DNA of 64,000 nucleotides. It comes from Sphingopyxis sp. CCNWLW2 (GTDB lineage Bacteria; Pseudomonadota; Alphaproteobacteria; Sphingomonadales; Sphingomonadaceae). The stretch lies in contig NZ_JBAWKJ010000002.1 of the NCBI RefSeq assembly GCF_037095755.1, positions 558,001-622,000 of the forward strand, read 5' to 3'. Shown in pieces: positions 59,881 through 64,000 of the stretch (within the stretch, counting starts at the first letter, position 1; each line of letters opens with the position of its first letter). The notes beneath the pieces are model-generated. The model had not been told where the DNA came from. It saw nothing but the letters and a program-made list of their open reading frames with translations, and did not search any database. The position numbers and the translations under genes are program-made.

Positions 59881-61889
59881 TCCGCGGCCTCCGCAAAGTC
59901 TGCGCCATGGATCAGCTCTTCCGAGCAGCGCTGCATCGTCGGCGACGCGCGGCAGATGGCGTTGGTGAGATAGAAATCCTTGATCGGCGACGGGATCGCG
60001 CGCGCCTCGGGCTTCGCGGGCAGCTTCGGCACCGTCCAGCCATAGTCGGCAATCCCTTCGACGCCGAGCGCCGGCACCGCGGTGATCATCGCCGCGCGGC
60101 ACTGGGCGAAGCTGTCGAAGCCGAGCGACACGCCGAGCGCATCGGCGAGCGCGCGGAAAATGCTCCAGTCCTCGCGCGCGTCGCCGGGTGCGAACACGGC
60201 CTTTTCGCTGCGCTGGACGCGGCCCTCGGTGTTGACCGTGGTGAAGTCCTTTTCGGTCCACGCCGCGGCGGGCAGGATGACGTCGGCGGCATGCGCGCCC
60301 TTGTCGCCATGGTGGCCGACATAGACTTTGAACGTGTCCGGCAGCGCCGCGAAATCGACCTCGTCGGCGCCGAGGAAGAAGGCGAGCTTCGGCTTCGCCG
60401 CGATCACGTCCTTGATCCCGCCAGGCAGGCCGTAGCCGAGCATCAGCGACCCCATACGCGCGGCCGAGAAATGCACGACATTATAGCCGTTCCAGCCGTC
60501 CTTGATCGCGTTCACCGACTTGGCGAGCGCGAGGCCCGCGCCGTGGACGCCGGGCACCGACAGCGCGCCGCCGCCGAAGACCAGCATCGGCCGCTCGGCG
60601 CCCTTGAGCGCGTCGAGCACCGCTGCGGGCAGCTTCGAAACGAGCGAAGCGTCGTCGCCGAGCCACTGCGCCTTGTACGTCAGGTCGGTTTCCGGGCCGA
60701 TGGCGAAAACCTTCGCGCCCTTCTTCCACACCGCCTTGCGGATGCGCGTGTTGATCAGCGGCGCTTCCCAGCGAAGGTTCGTGCCAACGAGCAGGATCAC
60801 GTCGGCATTTTCGGCCTCGGCGATACCGGTGTTGAAATTGACCGCCGACAGGCTGGTGACATCATAGTTGAGCCCGGTCTGGCGTCCTTCGAGCAGATTG
60901 CCGCCGAGCGCGTTCACCAGCGACTTCGCCGCGAACATCGTCTCGCAATCGGCGAGGTCGCCCGCGATCGCAGCGACCGACGAACCGGCGTTGACCGCCG
61001 CGATCGCGGCAAAGGCTTCGGCCCAGCTGGCGGGCTGAAGCGCGCCGTTCACGCGAACATAGGGCTGATCGAGGCGGCGGCGCGTCAGGCCGTCGACATG
61101 GTGGCGCGTCTTGTCGCTCGCCCATTCCTCGTTCACGTCGTCGTTGACGCGCGGCAGCACGCGCAGAACCTGACGGCCGCGCGCATCGATGCGCACATTG
61201 GTACCGACTGCGTCCATCATGTCGATGCCGAGCGTCTTCGAAAGCTCCCACGGACGCGCTTCGAACGCATAGGGCTTCGACGTCAGCGCGCCGACCGGGC
61301 AGAGGTCGACGATATTGCCCGACAATTCGCTGCCTACCGCGCGTTCGAGGTACGACGTGATCTGCATATTCTCGCCGCGATAGATCGCGCCGACATCTTC
61401 GACGCCCGCGACTTCCTCCGCAAAGCGGACGCAGCGCGTGCACTGGATGCAGCGGGTCATCACCGTCTTGACGATCGGACCCATATACTTCTCGGTGACC
61501 GCGCGCTTGTTCTCGTCATAGCGCGTCGCGCCGCGGCCATAGGCGACCGACTGGTCCTGCAGGTCGCATTCGCCGCCCTGATCGCAGATCGGGCAATCGA
61601 GCGGGTGGTTGATGAGCAGGAACTCCATCACCCCTTCGCGCGCCTTCTTGACCATCGGGCTGTCGGTCTTGATCACCTGCCCCTCGGCGGTCGGCAACGC
61701 GCACGACGCCTGCGGCTTCGGCGGGCCCGGCGACACTTCGACGAGGCACATGCGGCAATTGCCGGCGATCGACAGGCGTTCGTGGTAACAGAAGCGCGGG
61801 ATTTCCTTCCCCGCCAGCTCGCACGCCTGCAGGACGGTCGCGCCCTGCGGGACGTCGAGTTCTACGCCATCTACGGTGACTTTAGGCAC
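59877..61889 (-). CDS. nuoG: NADH-quinone oxidoreductase subunit G
   Basis: A 670-residue iron-sulfur subunit of the peripheral arm. The N-terminal 2Fe-2S domain has CYHERLSIAGNCRMC; the His-ligated cluster motif is HPLDCPICDQGGECDLQD; the next 4Fe-4S set is CIQCTRCVRFAEEVAG with DLCPVGAL. The rest is a molybdopterin-oxidoreductase-like domain without cofactor function. GTG 61889 (VPKVTVDG) is chosen, with GAGGTG upstream; GTG 61901 is possible. It overlaps the preceding gene by 8 nt. Confidence 0.94.
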   Translation of the reverse strand: MPKVTVDGVELDVPQGATVLQACELAGKEIPRFCYHERLSIAGNCRMCLVEVSPGPPKPQASCALPTAEGQVIKTDSPMVKKAREGVMEFLLINHPLDCPICDQGGECDLQDQSVAYGRGATRYDENKRAVTEKYMGPIVKTVMTRCIQCTRCVRFAEEVAGVEDVGAIYRGENMQITSYLERAVGSELSGNIVDLCPVGALTSKPYAFEARPWELSKTLGIDMMDAVGTNVRIDARGRQVLRVLPRVNDDVNEEWASDKTRHHVDGLTRRRLDQPYVRVNGALQPASWAEAFAAIAAVNAGSSVAAIAGDLADCETMFAAKSLVNALGGNLLEGRQTGLNYDVTSLSAVNFNTGIAEAENADVILLVGTNLRWEAPLINTRIRKAVWKKGAKVFAIGPETDLTYKAQWLGDDASLVSKLPAAVLDALKGAERPMLVFGGGALSVPGVHGAGLALAKSVNAIKDGWNGYNVVHFSAARMGSLMLGYGLPGGIKDVIAAKPKLAFFLGADEVDFAALPDTFKVYVGHHGDKGAHAADVILPAAAWTEKDFTTVNTEGRVQRSEKAVFAPGDAREDWSIFRALADALGVSLGFDSFAQCRAAMITAVPALGVEGIADYGWTVPKLPAKPEARAIPSPIKDFYLTNAICRASPTMQRCSEELIHGADFAEAAE

Positions 61890-62598
61890 CCGACACCTCA
61901 CTCATTCGATACAATGCGTCTGCGATATGATTGCGCACGTCGCGGACGTCGACCCGATATTGCGCGCTTTCTGGCATGCAACCGGACAGCGCGGCGGCCA
62001 TGGCGCGCATGGCGGCAGTTTCCTCATGCGAACCGACGGCCGTGCCGAGGAGCGCCAGCGATCCGGCTGGATCGGCCGCGGCGATACAGCCGGAAAAGCT
62101 GGCGACAAAAGCGCGGCCGCGCGCAACGGGGACGCGGACTGCGGGAACGGGAGCCAGAGAGTCAAGCTTCACCTTGCGGTCCTTGTCGGCGTGGATTGCG
62201 TTCTCCGCCAAAGCCCCACGAAACTCGCCGCTCCTGCCGCTGATGAACGGCACCTTGGCGCAAGCGTCAAATTGCGCAATCGAATTGAGCGCCGCGCGCT
62301 CCGCCGGAGTATCGACCGCGGTGCCGAGCGCCGCACGCACCCTGTCGGGTGCCTGCCGCCAGATGCAAGCGGCGAAATCGTTTATCACCTGCTGTTTCGG
62401 TACAAGCTGCTGCGCCAACGCCGGTCGCGCATCGCGCATCTCGTCCTGCCGGTCGAGTTTCTCGCGAAGTTCACGGTGCTTATCCCACTGCCCCATATTG
62501 GTGGGCGTTGTGACGGACGAAGGCTGCGAACCCTGCGCGAAGGTTGACGCAGGTCCGGCGAGCAGAGCCGACACAAGCAGCGCGTGCTTCATACCCAT
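61882..62598 (-). CDS. 238-residue secreted protein with internal duplication, between nuoF and nuoG
   Basis: Not recognised. Residues 1-21 form a signal peptide (LLVSALLAGPASTFA), so the mature protein should be periplasmic. Two related modules can be seen, about residues 73-137 and 166-231: each has F-x2-C-I, then LGTAV 13 residues later (Cys78/LGTAV91-95; Cys171/LGTAV184-188), an E-x-A-A helix, and a second Cys (113; 207), suggesting one disulfide per module. Its ATG shares a base with the nuoF stop (TGATG), and its end overlaps nuoG. A role in complex I is not evident, as the complex has no periplasmic arm. Confidence 0.8.
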   Translation of the reverse strand: MGMKHALLVSALLAGPASTFAQGSQPSSVTTPTNMGQWDKHRELREKLDRQDEMRDARPALAQQLVPKQQVINDFAACIWRQAPDRVRAALGTAVDTPAERAALNSIAQFDACAKVPFISGRSGEFRGALAENAIHADKDRKVKLDSLAPVPAVRVPVARGRAFVASFSGCIAAADPAGSLALLGTAVGSHEETAAMRAMAAALSGCMPESAQYRVDVRDVRNHIADALYRMSEVSGA

Positions 62599-63887
62599 CA
62601 CTCCGCAGCCTCCAGCGCGCCGCCATTCTCGCGGATGCGGCGTTCGATTTCGGGGCGGAAGTGCCTGATCAGGCCCTGGATCGGCCACGCCGCGGCATCG
62701 CCGAGCGCGCAGATCGTGTGACCTTCGACCTGCTTGGTCACGTCGAACAAGGTGTCGATCTCGCTGATGTCGGCGTCGCCGGTGCGCAGGCGCTCCATCA
62801 CGCGCCACATCCAGCCGGTGCCTTCGCGGCACGGGGTGCACTGGCCGCAGCTTTCATGCTTGTAGAAATAGCTGATGCGGCTGATCGCCTGGACGACGTC
62901 GGTCGACTTGTCCATCACGATCGCGGCGGCGGTGCCAAGGCCCGATCCGACGGCTTTCAGCCCGTCGAAATCCATCGGCGCGTCCATGATTTCGGCCGCG
63001 GGGACGAGCGGAACCGACGAACCGCCCGGGATCACCGCGAGCAGATTGTCCCAGCCGCCGCGGATGCCGCCGCAATGCTTGTCGATCAGTTCGCGGAAGG
63101 TGATGCCCATCTCTTCCTCGACGACGCACGGGCGCTCGACATGACCCGAGATCTGGAAGAGCTTGGTGCCCTTGTTGTTCTCGCGCCCGAAGGAGGCGAA
63201 CCACGGCGCGCCGCGGCGCAGGATCGTCGGCACGACCGCGATGCTCTCGACATTGTTCACCGTCGTCGGGCAGCCATAAAGGCCGGCGCCCGCCGGGAAC
63301 GGCGGTTTCAGGCGCGGCTGGCCCTTCTTGCCCTCGAGGCTTTCGATCATCGCGGTTTCTTCGCCGCAGATATACGCGCCGGCGCCGCGGTGGACGAATA
63401 CGTCGAAATCATAACCCGACTTCGCGGCATTCTTGCCGAGCAGGCCGGCGTCATACGCTTCCTGCACCGCGGCGAAGAGCGTCTCGGCTTCGCGGATGAA
63501 TTCGCCGCGGATATAGATGTAGGCGGCGCGCGCGCGCATCGCGAAGCCCGCGATCAGCGCGCCTTCGATCAGCTTGTGCGGATCGTGGCGGATGATTTCG
63601 CGGTCCTTGCACGAACCCGGCTCGGATTCGTCGGCGTTGATGACGAGGAAGCTCGGGCGGTCGGCGCGCGGTTCCTTCGGCATGAACGACCATTTAAGGC
63701 CCGTGGGGAAGCCCGCGCCGCCGCGGCCGCGCAGGCCCGACGCCTTGATCTCCTCGATGATCGCGTCCTGGCCGCGCTTCATCAGGTCCTTGGTATTGTC
63801 CCAATCGCCGCGCGCCTGCGCGGATTTGAGGTTCCACGGCTGGAAGCCGTAGAGATTGGTGAAGATGCGATCTTTGTCAGCGAGCAT
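62598..63887 (-). CDS. nuoF: NADH-quinone oxidoreductase subunit F
   Basis: The 429-residue NADH-oxidising, FMN-binding subunit. The NADH/FMN region is [15 protein letters not shown] and [15 protein letters not shown]. The 4Fe-4S cluster N3 ligands are in [15 protein letters not shown] plus the later Cys of [16 protein letters not shown] 63887 (MLADKDRIF) is preferred; GTG 63899, overlapping the upstream small gene's stop, is the alternative. Confidence 0.95.
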   Translation of the reverse strand: MLADKDRIFTNLYGFQPWNLKSAQARGDWDNTKDLMKRGQDAIIEEIKASGLRGRGGAGFPTGLKWSFMPKEPRADRPSFLVINADESEPGSCKDREIIRHDPHKLIEGALIAGFAMRARAAYIYIRGEFIREAETLFAAVQEAYDAGLLGKNAAKSGYDFDVFVHRGAGAYICGEETAMIESLEGKKGQPRLKPPFPAGAGLYGCPTTVNNVESIAVVPTILRRGAPWFASFGRENNKGTKLFQISGHVERPCVVEEEMGITFRELIDKHCGGIRGGWDNLLAVIPGGSSVPLVPAAEIMDAPMDFDGLKAVGSGLGTAAAIVMDKSTDVVQAISRISYFYKHESCGQCTPCREGTGWMWRVMERLRTGDADISEIDTLFDVTKQVEGHTICALGDAAAWPIQGLIRHFRPEIERRIRENGGALEAAE

Positions 63888-63895
63888 GGCGGGCC

Positions 63896-63997
63896 TCACT
63901 CACCCTTCTTATTGTTGTCGCGGCGGGCGATGGTCGCAGCGAAGAATATGATGCCGATCCCGATGAAGGCGGAACCCAATGCAATCCAGACCGCCAT
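63896..63997 (-). CDS. 33-residue membrane peptide upstream of nuoF
   Basis: A tiny frame reading [10 protein letters not shown] through one hydrophobic helix (about residues 4-23) to a charged tail ([10 protein letters not shown]). It begins with a TAATG context, consistent with overlap of the stop of an upstream gene (presumably nuoE, outside the window), and ends just before nuoF. The frame is open to the window edge, so a longer protein cannot be excluded. Together with the 45- and 238-residue genes it makes three extra frames in this nuo operon. Confidence 0.55.
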   Translation of the reverse strand: MAVWIALGSAFIGIGIIFFAATIARRDNNKKGE

Positions 63998-64000
63998 TAC

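Noticed and set aside
59907..62243. 778-codon plus-strand open frame opposite nuoG and the 238-residue gene
   Set aside because: It is rich in Arg, Asp and Ala with no motif, and all of it is antisense to well-supported genes.

Overview
The window is one contiguous piece of a high-GC alphaproteobacterial chromosome, most likely a sphingomonad such as Sphingopyxis. This rests on gene order (dusB-ntrB-ntrC-ntrY-ntrX-hfq-hflX; nuoN-birA-coaX-rnj), a fused IspDF, a double-domain Hfq, a DUF1467 protein and the overall protein character; no rRNA or species-specific marker is present. Genes are densely packed, with many ATGA, GTGA or TGATG stop-start overlaps. I see no prophage, insertion sequence or CRISPR array.

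Layout. 1-8.5 kb: a secreted M28-type peptidase (cut by the window edge), ettA, a PaaI-type thioesterase, a palindromic repeat, a DUF899 protein, a membrane protein, beta-carbonic anhydrase, lipA, a RatA/COQ10 protein, a structured leader and metA (residues predict acetyl-CoA use), then cinA. 8.5-19.7 kb: ispDF diverges from the nitrogen-regulation operon dusB-ntrBC-ntrYX, followed by a tandem-fused hfq and hflX, with mazG convergent. 19.8-28.9 kb: a reductase-like gene with an AT-rich upstream region, then a leftward housekeeping block (in transcription order mltB, rlpA, a D-Ala-D-Ala carboxypeptidase gene, tmk, holB, metG, tatD, an MBL-fold hydrolase gene and a 58-residue membrane protein gene). 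tRNA-Ser(TGA) is at 29.0 kb.

29.1-41.7 kb is a catabolic island: a degenerate hydrolase fused to a flavin reductase, a nitronate monooxygenase-like protein, five acyl-CoA dehydrogenases (one about half length), an SDR, a thiolase, an alpha-methylacyl-CoA racemase-like protein, an enoyl-CoA hydratase and a Tyr-phosphatase-like protein. Two near-identical operator/promoter blocks precede two of the dehydrogenase genes. Together these look like a beta-oxidation route for a methyl-branched (isoprenoid or steroid side-chain-like) acyl-CoA; the substrate is inferred.

41.7-49.1 kb carries an amidohydrolase, PAP2 phosphatase, the E2 and E3 genes of a 2-oxoacid dehydrogenase with a small foreign-looking gene between them, a universal stress protein, and an XRE regulator divergent from a four-helix membrane protein. 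48.8-64 kb is a long leftward operon for respiratory complex I (nuoF to nuoN) running into birA, coaX, rnj and a DUF1467 gene. Three extra genes (33, 238 and 45 residues) sit between the nuo genes. The most notable items are the asymmetric tandem Hfq, the extra nuo-operon genes, the metA leader with an acetyl-type MetA, the operator pair in the catabolic island, and two genes (hflX, birA) whose best starts are CTG codons overlapping the upstream stop.
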